Assembly (NCBI GenBank): GCA_020852055.1
Contig: JADZBP010000049.1
Coordinates: 1 to 58,443 of the forward strand
Length of the DNA stretch: 58,443 nt
Reading direction: 5' to 3'
Origin: Candidatus Latescibacterota bacterium
GTDB lineage: Bacteria > Latescibacterota > UBA2968 > UBA8231
Shown: piece after piece, positions 18,132 through 28,213 of the stretch
Numbering within the stretch: position 1 is the first letter of the stretch
How the letters are laid out: each line of letters begins with the position of its first letter
The notes under the pieces: generated by a model
The model's database searches: none
What the model was told of the DNA's origin: nothing
What the model saw: the letters and a program-made list of their open reading frames with translations, nothing else
Made by a program: the position numbers and the translations under genes

Positions 18132-21032
18132 ATGGTACGGAGCACAGGATGGCTGGCATTGCTGGGGTTGATGTTCTTCATCTACATCGTGCCCGAACCG
18201 CTGCTGGCGGCAAAATTGGAGCTGCGCCAGGCCGGCACCCCATCCACCGAGATCACCGTGGATGTGGGGGACGAGTTTTCCGTTGAACTGTGGGTCGATG
18301 CCGAGAGCCGCCCCATCTCGGGGGCCGCGGTATTCCTCAGCATCGACGAGACCCTCTTCGAACTGGTGGATGAACAGCGCCCCGGTTTCCTGCCCTTCAC
18401 CCCCGGCCCCTTCCTGGGCAATGGCGAGATCTACCGCAATTCCCTGCTCGCCGAGGACGACCCGGCAGCGGCGGCTTCCGGCATTCAGGTCGACTACAGC
18501 GTGGTGCGCGCCAGCGGCCAGGGGACCGGCAATCTGGCCACCTTCCGGCTGCGGGCCAAAGCCCCCACCCCGCACTCGGTGATCCGCATCGACGAGAGCG
18601 GCGCCCGCGAGACCCGCTACTTCACCCCCGACGGCGCCCATCAGTCTTTTCAGTACATCGCGCCGCTGCAGATCCGCGTCCGCGGCATCGAGCTGGCCGG
18701 CCTGCCCCAGCGCCTGGTGCTGGCCCGCGGCCAGACCGACACCACCTCCCTGCAGTTGGACCATTTCCTCTTCGATCCCCTGTACCGCCCCGACCAGATC
18801 CAGTGGACCATCTCCCCCAGCCCGGCCCTGAACCTCGACTTCGATGGCGCCAACCGCCTGGTGCGACTCCAGGCCCCGGCCACCACCTCGCTGTGGGAAC
18901 AGCTGCGCCTCACCGCCACCAATCCCGATGGCCAGACCGCTGCCGCCGCGGTCGAGGTCTTTGTCAACGGCGGCCCGCAACTGGCCCCGGATCTGGGTCC
19001 GCTCACCTTTGCCGAGGACCAGCCCTTTTCGTGGCCCCTCGACAACCTGGCCAGCGACCCCGACGCGGGGCCGGGCAAGATGCAGTGGCAGTGCAGCGCC
19101 AGCCCCGAACTGGGCGCTTCCCTCGACCAGGCCACCCGGACCCTGCGCTTCGCGCCGCTGACCGACTGGCACGGCGAGGGCAGCCTGACCCTGATCGTGG
19201 CCGACGAGTTCGGTTTCGCCGACACCGCCCAGGTCAGCCTGGTGGTGGTGCCAGTGGAGGATGCCCCCCGGTTCCGCATCTCCCCCAACGTGCGCCTGAT
19301 CCGGGGGCGTCAGGACAGCAGCCTGACCCGGCAGTTGCTGCTCAGCGACGTGGAGCAGACCCCCGAGGAGTTGCTGTTGTCGTGGGAGGGAGCCGACCAT
19401 ATCGGGGTGCAGGAACGCGCCGGCCGCCTGGTGCTCAGCGCTCCCCTGGACTGGACCGGCACCGAGGAGATCCGCCTGGTGGGCACCGATCCCAGCGGCC
19501 TGAGCGCCCAGACCCCGCTGACGGTCAGTGTGGTGCCCTCCCTGGCCCCCATCGTGCAGGAACCGCCGCACCGCCGCGGCATTGCCCCCGGCACCGATTT
19601 TGTGCTCGAACTCGATCCCCTGGTGGTGGACCCGGACGACGAGATACAGAACCTGCGCTGGCAGGTCAGCGGCCAGAGCCAGCTCAGCGCCAAGCTCAGT
19701 TCCACCCGCGCCGTGCGTATCGAGGCCCCCGCCTCCTTCGCCGGCACCGAGACCCTGCACTTTGCCGTCGTCGACCCCAGCGGTGAGGGCACCGGCTTTG
19801 AGCTGGTGATTTTTGCCGCTGCCGCCGACGGTTCCCCCACCATCTCGCCCCTTCCCGAACTGGCGATTCCCCTGGGCGGGGTCGATACCTCGCTGGATCT
19901 GGACGAGTACCTCTACGATCTGGACCAGGAACCAGCCCGGATGAGCTGGACTGCCGGCCCGGTGGAAGGGGTGGCGGTGCGCATCGATCCGGAGACCCAC
20001 GTGCTGGTGGTCAGCCCGGCGGCGGATGCCGCCGCCGGCCCGCGCCAGGTGGAACTGCGCGCGCTCGATCCCGACGGCCACCAGGCCCTGCAGTACCTCA
20101 GCCTGCGCCTCATCGGCGACGATCCCATCGATCCTGGACCCGAGGTCCCGCCCGACACCAGCGCGACCCCACCCCTGGCCCCGCTGCTGACCACCCTGCC
20201 CGCCCTGGCCATCGCCGCCGGCCAGTTCGATCAGAGCCTGGACCTCGACGATTTTGTCAGCCAGGGGGATGCCGCCACCCTCACCTGGGAGGTGCAGGCC
20301 CCCGCCCATCTGACCGGGCTGGTGGACAGCCAGACCCACCGGCTCCTGGTGCTGGCCGACGGGGGCTTCGACGGGGAGGCCTTTCTCATCGTGCGGGCCC
20401 GCGACCCCCTCGGGCGCAGTGTCGACGCCGTGTTGCGGGTGCAGTTGGCCGCTCCCGCCGCTGCCCTCACCCTGCCCGGAACCCTCGCGATCGATCTGCT
20501 CGAAGGCGATACCGAGATCCGGGTGCCCCTCAGCGACCTCTTTCCCGAGGGCCAGGTACCCGCTGGCCTGAGCTGGGAAGCCAGCGCCGACCCTGCCCTT
20601 TCCATCACCGTGGACGCCGCCGCCGGGGTATTGGTCCTCAGCGGCGCCCAGCCCTGGACCCGCAGCCAGACCCTGACCCTGACGGCCCGCGATGCCCAGA
20701 ACCACCTGGCCACCGGGCAGCTCCAGCTCGAGGTTCATCCAGCCGACGGCAGCGCCGGCCAGGAGGTGCCCGAATTCCGCCTGGCCCTCGTCGCCAATCC
20801 CCTGCAGCCCGATTTCCTCGACCTCTACGTGCTCAGCGATCTGCCCCTTTCCCAGACCCCGCGCCTGCGCCTGCAAAACGGCGAGGCCCTCGCAGTGGTC
20901 CAGGTAGCCCCGGGCATCTGGCAGGGCAGCCACGTGCTGGAACCGGGCCACACCGGAACCCTGGGCTTCCTGGCCATCGGCCTGGATCAGGACCGGCAAC
21001 TGCTCAAGAGCAGCGCCTCAGTGGGCCAATAG
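18132..21032 (+). CDS. Secreted cohesin plus Ig/cadherin-repeat protein
   Basis: 966 residues. Signal peptide with hydrophobic core LLGLMFFIYIV and AAK near residue 27. Residues ~28-180 resemble a cohesin (strand pattern VDVGDEFSVELWVDAES, ISGAAVFLSIDETLFELV). Then about seven Ig/cadherin-like repeats of ~95 residues, each starting near a proline-rich LPxLxI strand and containing D-L-D-x-[FY]-[LV] and ending in a D-P-x-G / L-x-V strand. A ~85-residue C-terminal beta module follows. Neither a dockerin nor a FlgD-like sorting module was seen, unlike the divergent neighbours. ATG is preceded by GGGAGGG. Likely exported to the periplasm or outside; it could be a scaffold or binding partner for the neighbouring proteins, which is inference. 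Confidence 0.8.
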   Translation: MVRSTGWLALLGLMFFIYIVPEPLLAAKLELRQAGTPSTEITVDVGDEFSVELWVDAESRPISGAAVFLSIDETLFELVDEQRPGFLPFTPGPFLGNGEIYRNSLLAEDDPAAAASGIQVDYSVVRASGQGTGNLATFRLRAKAPTPHSVIRIDESGARETRYFTPDGAHQSFQYIAPLQIRVRGIELAGLPQRLVLARGQTDTTSLQLDHFLFDPLYRPDQIQWTISPSPALNLDFDGANRLVRLQAPATTSLWEQLRLTATNPDGQTAAAAVEVFVNGGPQLAPDLGPLTFAEDQPFSWPLDNLASDPDAGPGKMQWQCSASPELGASLDQATRTLRFAPLTDWHGEGSLTLIVADEFGFADTAQVSLVVVPVEDAPRFRISPNVRLIRGRQDSSLTRQLLLSDVEQTPEELLLSWEGADHIGVQERAGRLVLSAPLDWTGTEEIRLVGTDPSGLSAQTPLTVSVVPSLAPIVQEPPHRRGIAPGTDFVLELDPLVVDPDDEIQNLRWQVSGQSQLSAKLSSTRAVRIEAPASFAGTETLHFAVVDPSGEGTGFELVIFAAAADGSPTISPLPELAIPLGGVDTSLDLDEYLYDLDQEPARMSWTAGPVEGVAVRIDPETHVLVVSPAADAAAGPRQVELRALDPDGHQALQYLSLRLIGDDPIDPGPEVPPDTSATPPLAPLLTTLPALAIAAGQFDQSLDLDDFVSQGDAATLTWEVQAPAHLTGLVDSQTHRLLVLADGGFDGEAFLIVRARDPLGRSVDAVLRVQLAAPAAALTLPGTLAIDLLEGDTEIRVPLSDLFPEGQVPAGLSWEASADPALSITVDAAAGVLVLSGAQPWTRSQTLTLTARDAQNHLATGQLQLEVHPADGSAGQEVPEFRLALVANPLQPDFLDLYVLSDLPLSQTPRLRLQNGEALAVVQVAPGIWQGSHVLEPGHTGTLGFLAIGLDQDRQLLKSSASVGQ

Positions 21033-21062
21033 GCCTGCCGCCGGACGAACTTCCGGCCCAAG

Positions 21063-21105
21063 AAAAAGCCCCGGCAGGATTCATCCTCCCGGGGCTTTCT
21101 CCTTT
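21063..21105. terminator. Bidirectional Rho-independent terminator
   Basis: AAGCCCCGG (21066-21074) pairs perfectly with CCGGGGCTT (21089-21097), with an inner AGGAT/ATCCT pairing. An A-run precedes it (21063-21067) and T-rich sequence follows (TTTCTCCTTTTT), so it can stop transcription from both converging genes. Confidence 0.88.
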
Positions 21106-21113
21106 TTGGGGTG

Positions 21114-22685
21114 TCAGTCCAGGGGCAGGTACCCCGCCGCCAGACGGGTGTAGTGCTCCACCTGGCCCCTGGCCCAGGCCTCATCCCGCCCCAACTCCGC
21201 TGCCAGCAAGCCCGCCACCGCCGGCGCCGCCTCCACCGAAGCCCGCGCATCCAGCAGCAGACTGCGGGTGCGCCGCGCCAGCACATCCTCGAGGGTGCGG
21301 GCCATCTCGGCGCGGGCCGCCCACACCACCTGACCCATCCGATACGGCAGGCGCGGGTGCAGCAGCCGGGCCCAGGCCGGGTGCGCCGCCAACACCGCCT
21401 CCACCTCTGGCCGCTCCGCCCCGTATGCGTGCAGCGGGTCCTCCCAACCCGTGTCCCCCTCCCGGCGGGCCGCCCAGCCGTGCAGGCGCAGCTCCTCGGT
21501 GATACAGGGTCGCGCCGGCAGGCCGGCCACCAGCGCCGCCGCATCCACCGTGTCCTGGGCCATACGCCGGTAGGTGGTCCACTTGCCGCCGAGGATACTG
21601 ACCAGGCCCGAAGGGGAGACCAGCACTGTGTGTTCGCGCGCCACCGCCTTGGTGGCCCGCCCCGCCCTTTTTCCCTGCACCAGCGGCCGCTGACCAGCGA
21701 AACAGCTCAGGATATCGGCGCGGGTGGGGTCGCGGCGCAGATAGCGGGCCGCGTTGCGCAGGATGAAGTCCACCTCCTCGGGCAGGGGCCGCGGCTCCAG
21801 CTCCGGGCCGGCCACCGGGGTGTCGGTGGTGCCCACCAGCACCCGCCCCTGCCAGGGGATGGCAAAGAGCACCCGGCCGTCGTCGGTCTGGGGCACCATG
21901 ATCGCCGCCTCCCCCGGCAGGAAGGCGCGGTCCAGCACCAGGTGTACCCCCTGGCTGGGCGCCAGCAGCGGCCTGCCGGCGGGTTCGTCGAGGCGGCGCA
22001 ACCCATCGGAGAAGACCCCCGTGGCGTTGACCACCACCCGCCCCTTCACCTCGTGGATGTGGCCCGACTCCCCGTCCACCACTCGCACCCCCTCCACCAT
22101 CTCCCCGCCCTTGAGCAGGCCTTCCACCCGCAGGTAGTTGAGCACCACGGCACCCAGGCCGGCCGCCGTCTGCGCCAAGGCCAGGGCCATACGTGCGTCG
22201 TCGAACTGCGCGTCGTGGTACACCACCCCGCCCAGCAGGTGGTGGGTCTCCACGTTGGGGATCTGCTCCAGGGTCTGGCGCGGGTCCAGCAGGCGCGAGG
22301 GAGCGAGTTGCAGCTCGCCGGCCAGCCGGTCGTACAGCTTGAGCCCCACCCCGTAGAAGGGTCCCTCCCACCAGCGGTACCGCGGCACCACGAAAGCCAG
22401 ATCCCGCACCAGGTGCGGCGCATTGCGGAAGATCAACCCCCGCTCGCGCAGCGCCTCCACCACCAGCGAGACGTTCCCCTGTTTGAGGTAACGCACCCCG
22501 CCGTGCACCAGCTTGGTGCTGCGGCTCGAGGTGCCCTGGGCAAAGTCGCCCTGTTCCACCAGCAGGGTCCGGTATCCGCGGGCCTGCGCGTCCACCGCCA
22601 CCCCCAAGCCGCTGGCCCCGCCACCCACCACGATCAGATCCCAGGTCCGCTCCGCCAGTTGGGCCACCATCTTCGCGCGTTCCAT
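21114..22685 (-). CDS. glpD: Aerobic glycerol-3-phosphate dehydrogenase
   Basis: FAD-dependent membrane-associated enzyme oxidising sn-glycerol-3-phosphate to dihydroxyacetone phosphate and passing electrons to quinone. 523 residues. The N-terminal dinucleotide-binding fold WDLIVVGGGASGLG is followed by the family signature GTSSRSTKLVHGGVRYL, and the C-terminal alpha-helical domain is present. ATG 22685 was chosen: GGGGAGG lies six bases ahead; another ATG at 22691 overlaps the glpK stop (ATGA) but abuts the ribosome-binding site. Directly downstream of glpK, forming a glycerol-use operon. No glycerol facilitator is nearby. Confidence 0.95.
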   Translation of the reverse strand: MERAKMVAQLAERTWDLIVVGGGASGLGVAVDAQARGYRTLLVEQGDFAQGTSSRSTKLVHGGVRYLKQGNVSLVVEALRERGLIFRNAPHLVRDLAFVVPRYRWWEGPFYGVGLKLYDRLAGELQLAPSRLLDPRQTLEQIPNVETHHLLGGVVYHDAQFDDARMALALAQTAAGLGAVVLNYLRVEGLLKGGEMVEGVRVVDGESGHIHEVKGRVVVNATGVFSDGLRRLDEPAGRPLLAPSQGVHLVLDRAFLPGEAAIMVPQTDDGRVLFAIPWQGRVLVGTTDTPVAGPELEPRPLPEEVDFILRNAARYLRRDPTRADILSCFAGQRPLVQGKRAGRATKAVAREHTVLVSPSGLVSILGGKWTTYRRMAQDTVDAAALVAGLPARPCITEELRLHGWAARREGDTGWEDPLHAYGAERPEVEAVLAAHPAWARLLHPRLPYRMGQVVWAARAEMARTLEDVLARRTRSLLLDARASVEAAPAVAGLLAAELGRDEAWARGQVEHYTRLAAGYLPLD

Positions 22686-22687
22686 CT

Positions 22688-24172
22688 TCATCCTCCCCAG
22701 CCCCGGCTGCGCGCCAAGGCCCGCTGCCAGCGCTCCTTCAAGGCGGTGCGGGTATCCTGAGCCATGGCAGGGGTGAAGCGCCGCTCCAGCCGCCACTGCC
22801 CCGCCAGCGCCGCCTGGTCGGGCCAGAATCCAACCCCCAGCCCGGCCAGGTACGCCGCCCCCAGCGCAGTGGTCTCGGTCTGCATTGGCCTTTCGACCGG
22901 CACCCCCAGCAGATCGGCCTGCAGCTGCATCAGCAGCTCGCTGGCCGCCGCCCCGCCGTCCACCCGCAGGGCGCGCAGCGGCTCGCCGGCATCCGCCTCC
23001 ATGGCCGCCAGCAGGTCGGCCACCTGCAGGGCGATGCCCTCCAGAGTGGCGCGGGCCAGGTGCCCGGCCGTGGTGCCCCGCGTCAACCCGAAGATCGCCC
23101 CCCGCGCCTCCGGGTCCCAGTGCGGCGCCCCCAGGCCGGTGAAGGCCGGCACCATCACCACCCCGCCGCTGTCGGCCACCGTGGCAGCCAGTTCGTTGAC
23201 CTGCGCGGCCGATTCGATGATCCCCAACCCGTCGCGCAGCCATTGCACCGCGGCCCCGGCGACAAAGACGCTGCCTTCCAGCGCGTACTCCGGTGGCCGT
23301 CCCTGCAGTTGCCAGGCCACCGTGGTCAGTAGCCGGTGGCGGCTGAAGACCGGCAAGGCGCCCGTATGCCGCAACAGGAAACACCCCGTGCCATAGGTGT
23401 TCTTGGCCATGCCCGGCCGGGTGCACTGCTGCCCGAAGAGTGCGGCCTGCTGGTCGCCGGCAATGCCGGCGATGGGCAGGGACCCGCCCAGGTGTTCGGG
23501 CCGGGTCCGCGCCACCACCCCGCTGCTGGGCACGATACGCGGCAAGAGCGCGGCGGGGATGCCGAAGAGGTCCAGCAGTTCCTGATCCCAGCATGCCCGC
23601 CGCAGGTCCAGCAACAAGGTGCGGCTGGCGTTGCTCAGGTCGGTGAGATGTTCCCCGCTGAGTTTCCACACCAGCCAGGAATCGACGGTGCCTACCGCCA
23701 ACTCTCCCCGTTCGGCGCGCTGCCGGGCGCCGGGCACCTGGTCCAGCAACCAGGCGATCTTGGTGGACGAGAAGTACGGGTCCAGCAACAGCCCGGTTTT
23801 CGCCCGCACCTCCTCCTCATGCCCTTGCTCCCGCAGGCGGACACATTGCGGGGCCGTGCGCCGGTCCTGCCACACCAGCGCCGGGTGCAGGGGTTTGCCG
23901 GTCGCCCGGTCCCACAACACCACGGTCTCCCGCTGGTTGGCGATGCCCAGGGCCTTCACCTCGCCGATGCCGACCCCGGCGGCGGCCAATACCTGGCGAA
24001 CGGCGTACCCCTGGCCCTCCCAGATCTCCTCCGGATCGTGCTCCACCCAGCCGGGTTGGGGGTAGTGCTGGGTGAGGGGTTGCTGGGCGGTGGCCACGAC
24101 GGTGCCGGCGCCATCGACCAGCAATGCCCGCGAGCTGCTCGTCCCCTGGTCCATGGCCAGGACATAGGGCAT
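22688..24172 (-). CDS. glpK: Glycerol kinase
   Basis: Phosphorylates glycerol with ATP. 494 residues, standard length for this FGGY kinase. Visible: phosphate-binding loop [14 protein letters not shown] at the N-terminus, [36 protein letters not shown] and the [20 protein letters not shown] region, all characteristic of GlpK. First gene of the glpK-glpD pair; the glpD reading frame starts within a few bases of its stop. Divergent from a PhyH gene with 83 bases between starts. Confidence 0.96.
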   Translation of the reverse strand: MPYVLAMDQGTSSSRALLVDGAGTVVATAQQPLTQHYPQPGWVEHDPEEIWEGQGYAVRQVLAAAGVGIGEVKALGIANQRETVVLWDRATGKPLHPALVWQDRRTAPQCVRLREQGHEEEVRAKTGLLLDPYFSSTKIAWLLDQVPGARQRAERGELAVGTVDSWLVWKLSGEHLTDLSNASRTLLLDLRRACWDQELLDLFGIPAALLPRIVPSSGVVARTRPEHLGGSLPIAGIAGDQQAALFGQQCTRPGMAKNTYGTGCFLLRHTGALPVFSRHRLLTTVAWQLQGRPPEYALEGSVFVAGAAVQWLRDGLGIIESAAQVNELAATVADSGGVVMVPAFTGLGAPHWDPEARGAIFGLTRGTTAGHLARATLEGIALQVADLLAAMEADAGEPLRALRVDGGAAASELLMQLQADLLGVPVERPMQTETTALGAAYLAGLGVGFWPDQAALAGQWRLERRFTPAMAQDTRTALKERWQRALARSRGWGG

Positions 24173-24183
24173 GAGGGCCTCCT

Positions 24184-24211
24184 TTGGCGGGTATGGGTTC
24201 CTGACTATATT
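24184..24211 (+). promoter_or_regulatory. Candidate promoter for the PhyH gene at 24256
   Basis: TTGGCG (24184-24189), 16-base spacer, TATATT (24206-24211). Predicted start ~24218, leaving a short leader with AGGAG before ATG 24256. Assigned by similarity to consensus only. Confidence 0.5.
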
Positions 24212-24255
24212 ACTGCGGCAGACCCCCCCCGTAAACCGCTCCAGGAGCCCTGCAG

Positions 24256-24981
24256 ATGACCGAAGCCGAGATCTACGAATTCGACCTCAACGGGTACATC
24301 ATCTACCGCGACCTGATCCCCGCTGAACTGGTTCACCGCATGAACGAGCTCATCGACGCCGATCAGGCCGGCGCCTTCCCCCACAGCTTTTCCTTCCTGC
24401 ACCTCGACCCCTGTTTCATGGAGCTGATGGCCCACCCGCGCACCCTCGGGATCATGCGCCACCTCATCGGCGACTGGCTGCGCCTGGACCACACCTACGG
24501 CCTGCAGATGAACAAGGACACCGAGGTGCGCGAGAACCTGCACGGCGGGCTACGGGCCGACCACGGCGAACACCAGTACCAGTGGGCGTACAACCGGATG
24601 TGGAACGGCCTGATCGTGGTGATGTACGCCCTCGAGGACGTGCCGCCCGGCGCCGGCGGCCTCATCGCCGTGCCCGGCAGCCACAAGGCGGCGATCAACA
24701 GCTACAAACCCGAGGTCTACTCCCACCTGGTGGTCAATCCGTCCTTCAAAGCCGGCGACCTGCTGATCTTCACCGAGGCCCTGGTTCACGGCACCCGGAA
24801 GTGGACCGCGCCGGGCCGGCGGCGGGCCCTGCTCTACAAGTATTCGCCGGGGTACTCCACCTGGGGCGACGCCGCCCAGCTGAAACAGTACGAGGCCCTT
24901 GCCACCACCCCCTTGCAGCGGGATCTGCTGCGCCCCCCCTTCGTGGGCGGCCGCACCCCGCTCGAATTCCCGGAGGCCTGA
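24256..24981 (+). CDS. Phytanoyl-CoA dioxygenase (PhyH) family protein
   Basis: Fe(II)/2-oxoglutarate oxygenase, 241 residues. The jelly-roll pattern is recognisable: an N-terminal helix pair ([15 protein letters not shown]), metal site candidates His103-Gly-Glu105 and distal His178, and a 2-oxoglutarate-binding Arg near 189-190. The usual HxD is here HxE, an allowed but less common variant. Substrate unknown; PhyH enzymes from this kind of bacterium are very diverse. AGGAG precedes ATG. A 397-residue gene of unknown function follows after 4 bases and is surely co-transcribed. Confidence 0.85.
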   Translation: MTEAEIYEFDLNGYIIYRDLIPAELVHRMNELIDADQAGAFPHSFSFLHLDPCFMELMAHPRTLGIMRHLIGDWLRLDHTYGLQMNKDTEVRENLHGGLRADHGEHQYQWAYNRMWNGLIVVMYALEDVPPGAGGLIAVPGSHKAAINSYKPEVYSHLVVNPSFKAGDLLIFTEALVHGTRKWTAPGRRRALLYKYSPGYSTWGDAAQLKQYEALATTPLQRDLLRPPFVGGRTPLEFPEA

Positions 24982-24985
24982 AACC

Positions 24986-26179
24986 ATGCTCAAGACCGGC
25001 TCGTCCGGGGGCATCTACATCCACCCCTGGGACATCACCGAAGAAGGCATCGAGGACTGTTTCGATTTCCTCGGCGACTCCTGCGGCCTCAACGAATTGT
25101 TTATCGCCGCAGTGTACCACGCCAACACCTTCCTGCTCCCCCACAACCCCAAACGCCTGCTGCGCTGGGACGAGGGTTCGGTCTTCTTCACCCCGCAGCA
25201 CTCGGCCTGGAGCCGCACCCGCATCCAGCCGGTCCTCGGCGAGTGTGTCGATAGTGCCGGGTACCTGGCCAACATCGTCGACGCGGCCCGCCAGCGCGAC
25301 TGGGGGGTGCTCTTCTTCGTGGTTTTCCACTTCAGCCACAGCACCGCCCACAACCACCCCGAGGCCTGCTGCGTCGATGCCCTGGGCGAGCGCCAGCGCG
25401 CCTACCTGTGCCCGGCCAACCCCGAGGTGCGCGCCTACGACCTGGCCCTGGTAGAGGAGTTGATGGGCACCTACGGCGGCGACGGCATCCGCCACGAATC
25501 CCTCGGCTTCGGCGGCTGGAACTACGGTTTCCTCTGCGACAAGGTGGAGGTGAAACCCTGCCCCCGCGACCAGTTCCTGCTCAGCCTGTGCTTCTGCGGC
25601 CACTGCCTCGAACGGGCCCGCCGCTGCGGCGGCGACCCGCTGCCCCTGCGCCGCGCCATTCGCGACCATCTCTTCGACAGCCTGGCCCGCCCGCCCGAGG
25701 AATGGGACCAGGGCCCGGTGGACCAGGAGTGGGCCGGCAACGCCTTTGGCGGCGGGCTCTGGTCCTACCTCGAAACCCGCTGCGACACCGTCACCTCCCT
25801 CTACGAGGAGGTGCAGCAGGTCACCCAGGCCTACGGCGGGGCCTTCATGCCTTTTGGTCCGGAGCAGCACCGGGACGTGCTCGGCGGCCTCGACTACGGC
25901 CGCTTCCACCCGCATCTCAAGCGGGTCAGCTTCGGCTGCCGGGGCGCCAGCCTCGACGAACAGTACGGCAATCTGGTGGGTGACCTGCGCCAGGCCCCGG
26001 CCTGGGCCGAACCCGAGATCATGCACAACCAGCGCGCCTTCCCCTCGATGGAGGCCCTGCGCGAGCAGGTGCTGATGGTGCGCCAGGCCGGCATCCGCCA
26101 CCACTCCTTCCACTACTACGGCATGAGCCGCACCAACCAGCTGGAATGGATCGGCGCCGCCCGCCAGGCCTGGGCCTGA
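24986..26179 (+). CDS. Conserved protein of unknown function with CxCxxC motif, possible TIM-barrel hydrolase
   Basis: 397 residues, ATG 24986 with GGAGG nine bases ahead and four bases after the PhyH stop. No signal peptide. I do not recognise the family with certainty. Visible: IYIHPWDITEEGIED at the start, alternating beta-strand and helix segments as in (beta/alpha)8 barrels, a Cys cluster CFCGHC followed by LERARRCGGD, conserved-looking His/aromatic-rich ends (HHSFHYYGMSR), and acidic motifs such as EEWDQGP. Such features recur in glycoside-hydrolase-like barrels, so a carbohydrate-active role is a guess. The tight pairing with PhyH suggests a shared pathway. Confidence 0.7.
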   Translation: MLKTGSSGGIYIHPWDITEEGIEDCFDFLGDSCGLNELFIAAVYHANTFLLPHNPKRLLRWDEGSVFFTPQHSAWSRTRIQPVLGECVDSAGYLANIVDAARQRDWGVLFFVVFHFSHSTAHNHPEACCVDALGERQRAYLCPANPEVRAYDLALVEELMGTYGGDGIRHESLGFGGWNYGFLCDKVEVKPCPRDQFLLSLCFCGHCLERARRCGGDPLPLRRAIRDHLFDSLARPPEEWDQGPVDQEWAGNAFGGGLWSYLETRCDTVTSLYEEVQQVTQAYGGAFMPFGPEQHRDVLGGLDYGRFHPHLKRVSFGCRGASLDEQYGNLVGDLRQAPAWAEPEIMHNQRAFPSMEALREQVLMVRQAGIRHHSFHYYGMSRTNQLEWIGAARQAWA

Positions 26180-26235
26180 GCCAGGTTGGGTGCGCTCCCG
26201 GCGCGGGCACGGGGGCGGCAACGAAGGATTGACCC

Positions 26236-28197
26236 ATGGGCATCGCCGCGGACATCGCCATCATCATCGTCGCCGCCCTGCTGGGTGGACTGGTGGCGCA
26301 GAAACTGGGCCAACCCCTGATCCTGGGCTACATCCTGGCCGGGGTGCTGGTGGGCCCCCACACCGGGGGCGTCACGGTTTCAGACGTACACGGCATCGAA
26401 CTCCTGGCCGAGATCGGCGTGGCCCTGCTGCTCTTCGCCATCGGCCTGGAGTTCTCCTTCAAAGAGCTGCGGCCCGTGCGCCGTATCGCCCTGCTGGGCA
26501 CCCCCATCCAACTGATCCTCACCATCGCCTATGGCTGCGCCATCGGTCGATTGCTGGGCTGGCCCTGGCTGCCCTCGGTATGGCTGGGGGCACTCATCTC
26601 CCTGTCCAGCACCATGGTCCTGCTCAAGACCCTCATGGGCCAGGGCCGGCTGGGCAGCCTCTCCAGCCGGGTGATGATCGGCATGCTCATCGTGCAGGAC
26701 CTGGCGGTGGTACCGCTGATGATCGTCCTACCCCAACTCGGCCAACCCACCTTCGACCTGTCCAGTCTGGCCTGGGCAGCGGCCAAAGCCGCCGGCTTCC
26801 TGGCGCTGATGGTGCTGGCCGGCACCCGCCTGATCCCCCGCCTGATGGCCCTCATCGCCAACTGGAACTCGCGGGAACTCTTTCTGCTGGCCGTCACCGC
26901 CATCGGTCTTGGCGTCGGGTACGCCACCCACCTCTTTGGCCTCTCCTTCGCCTTTGGCGCCTTTGTCGCCTGCATGGTGCTGGGCGAGTCGGACTACAGC
27001 CACCAGGCCCTCAGCGACGTGGTTCCCCTGCGCGACCTCTTTGGGCTGCTCTTTTTTGTTTCGGTCGGCATGTTGCTCGACCCCGCCTTCCTGTGGGCCA
27101 ACTGGAGCGCCATCCTGCTCCTGGTGGTGCTGGTGAGCCTGGGAAAAGGCCTGATCCTGGGGGCGCTGACCCGCCTTTTCGGCTACGGCAATTCCGCCCC
27201 GCTGGCCGTTGGCCTGGGTCTCTTTCAGATCGGCGAGTTCTCCTTTGTGCTGGCGCGGGTGGGCCTGGGTAGCCAGTCCATCAGCGGCGAGCAGTTCTCC
27301 CTGGTCCTGTCGGCCACCATCGCCACCATGCTCCTGACCCCCCTGGTCAGCGGCCTTACTTCGCCCCTCTACGCCCTGTTCCGGCGATGGGTGCCCCGCG
27401 AGCCCATGCAGACTATCCAACTGCCCGACACCGGCCTGCGAGGCCATGTGGTCATCGCCGGTGCCGGCCGCGTGGGCCGGCATGTGGCGCTGGTGCTCAA
27501 AAGATTGGAGCAGGAGTTTGTGGTTATCGAACTCGACCCGAGGCGGGTCGAACAGGCCCGGGAGGCGGGTTTCCCGGTGGTCTACGGGGATGCCTCCCAG
27601 GAGGTGGTACTGCGCGCCGCCGGCGTGGACCAGGCCCAGCTGCTGCTGATCACCGCCCCGGTCATCGCCAGCGCCCGGCTCATCGTGTACCAGGCGCGCC
27701 GGCTGAACCCCGGTCTGCGTATGGTCGCCCGCGCCGAAGGCCTGGAACAGATGCGCTGGCTGCAGGATCACGGCGTCGACGAGGTGGTGCAGCCCGAGTT
27801 TGAGGCTGGTCTGGAGATCACCCGCCAGGCCCTGATCTGCCTGCACATCCCCCCACCCCAGATCCAGCGCTTCACCGATGCGGTCCGCCGTGAACTCTAC
27901 GCCCCCCTGTACCAGAACAGCGGGGCCTACCTGACCCTGGCGCAACTGCAGCAGGCCGCCAGCCAACTCGAACTCACCTGGCTCGCCATTCCCGCCTCCA
28001 GCCCCGCCGTGGACCACAGCATCGCCGAGCTGGCCATCCGCACCCGCACCGGCGCCTCAGTGGTGGGGCTGCTGCGCGATGGCGTCCTGCATCCCAACCC
28101 CACCGCCGACCACCGCCTGGCCGCCGGCGACCTCGTCGGGGTGCTGGGCACCCCCGAACAACTCGCCGCTTTCCAGGCCCTGCTAGAAATACCCTAG
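26236..28197 (+). CDS. Monovalent cation:proton antiporter-2 (CPA2) family, KefB/YbaL-like
   Basis: 653 residues. About 12 membrane segments in the first ~380 residues ([44 protein letters not shown]), then a Rossmann TrkA-N/RCK domain from ~400 ([19 protein letters not shown] with GxGxxG) and a TrkA-C domain at ~565-650 ([27 protein letters not shown]). Such proteins exchange K+ or Na+ for H+ and are gated by nucleotides through the RCK domain. Ion specificity is not visible. ATG follows 56 bases after the unknown gene; it converges on a PhyH gene. Confidence 0.93.
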   Translation: MGIAADIAIIIVAALLGGLVAQKLGQPLILGYILAGVLVGPHTGGVTVSDVHGIELLAEIGVALLLFAIGLEFSFKELRPVRRIALLGTPIQLILTIAYGCAIGRLLGWPWLPSVWLGALISLSSTMVLLKTLMGQGRLGSLSSRVMIGMLIVQDLAVVPLMIVLPQLGQPTFDLSSLAWAAAKAAGFLALMVLAGTRLIPRLMALIANWNSRELFLLAVTAIGLGVGYATHLFGLSFAFGAFVACMVLGESDYSHQALSDVVPLRDLFGLLFFVSVGMLLDPAFLWANWSAILLLVVLVSLGKGLILGALTRLFGYGNSAPLAVGLGLFQIGEFSFVLARVGLGSQSISGEQFSLVLSATIATMLLTPLVSGLTSPLYALFRRWVPREPMQTIQLPDTGLRGHVVIAGAGRVGRHVALVLKRLEQEFVVIELDPRRVEQAREAGFPVVYGDASQEVVLRAAGVDQAQLLLITAPVIASARLIVYQARRLNPGLRMVARAEGLEQMRWLQDHGVDEVVQPEFEAGLEITRQALICLHIPPPQIQRFTDAVRRELYAPLYQNSGAYLTLAQLQQAASQLELTWLAIPASSPAVDHSIAELAIRTRTGASVVGLLRDGVLHPNPTADHRLAAGDLVGVLGTPEQLAAFQALLEIP

Positions 28198-28213
28198 CCT
28201 CAGACGCCCCGCC

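Noticed and set aside
18129-20999. A ~956-codon open frame on the minus strand antisense to the cohesin/Ig gene
   Set aside because: The plus strand has a signal peptide, cohesin and repeat structure and a good ribosome-binding site; the reverse frame is Gly/Gln-rich without motifs.
21114-23669. An apparently 851-residue protein with an N-terminal extension on GlpD
   Set aside because: The first ~325 residues are an out-of-frame reading of glpK; the true GlpD starts at 22685 behind GGGGAGG.
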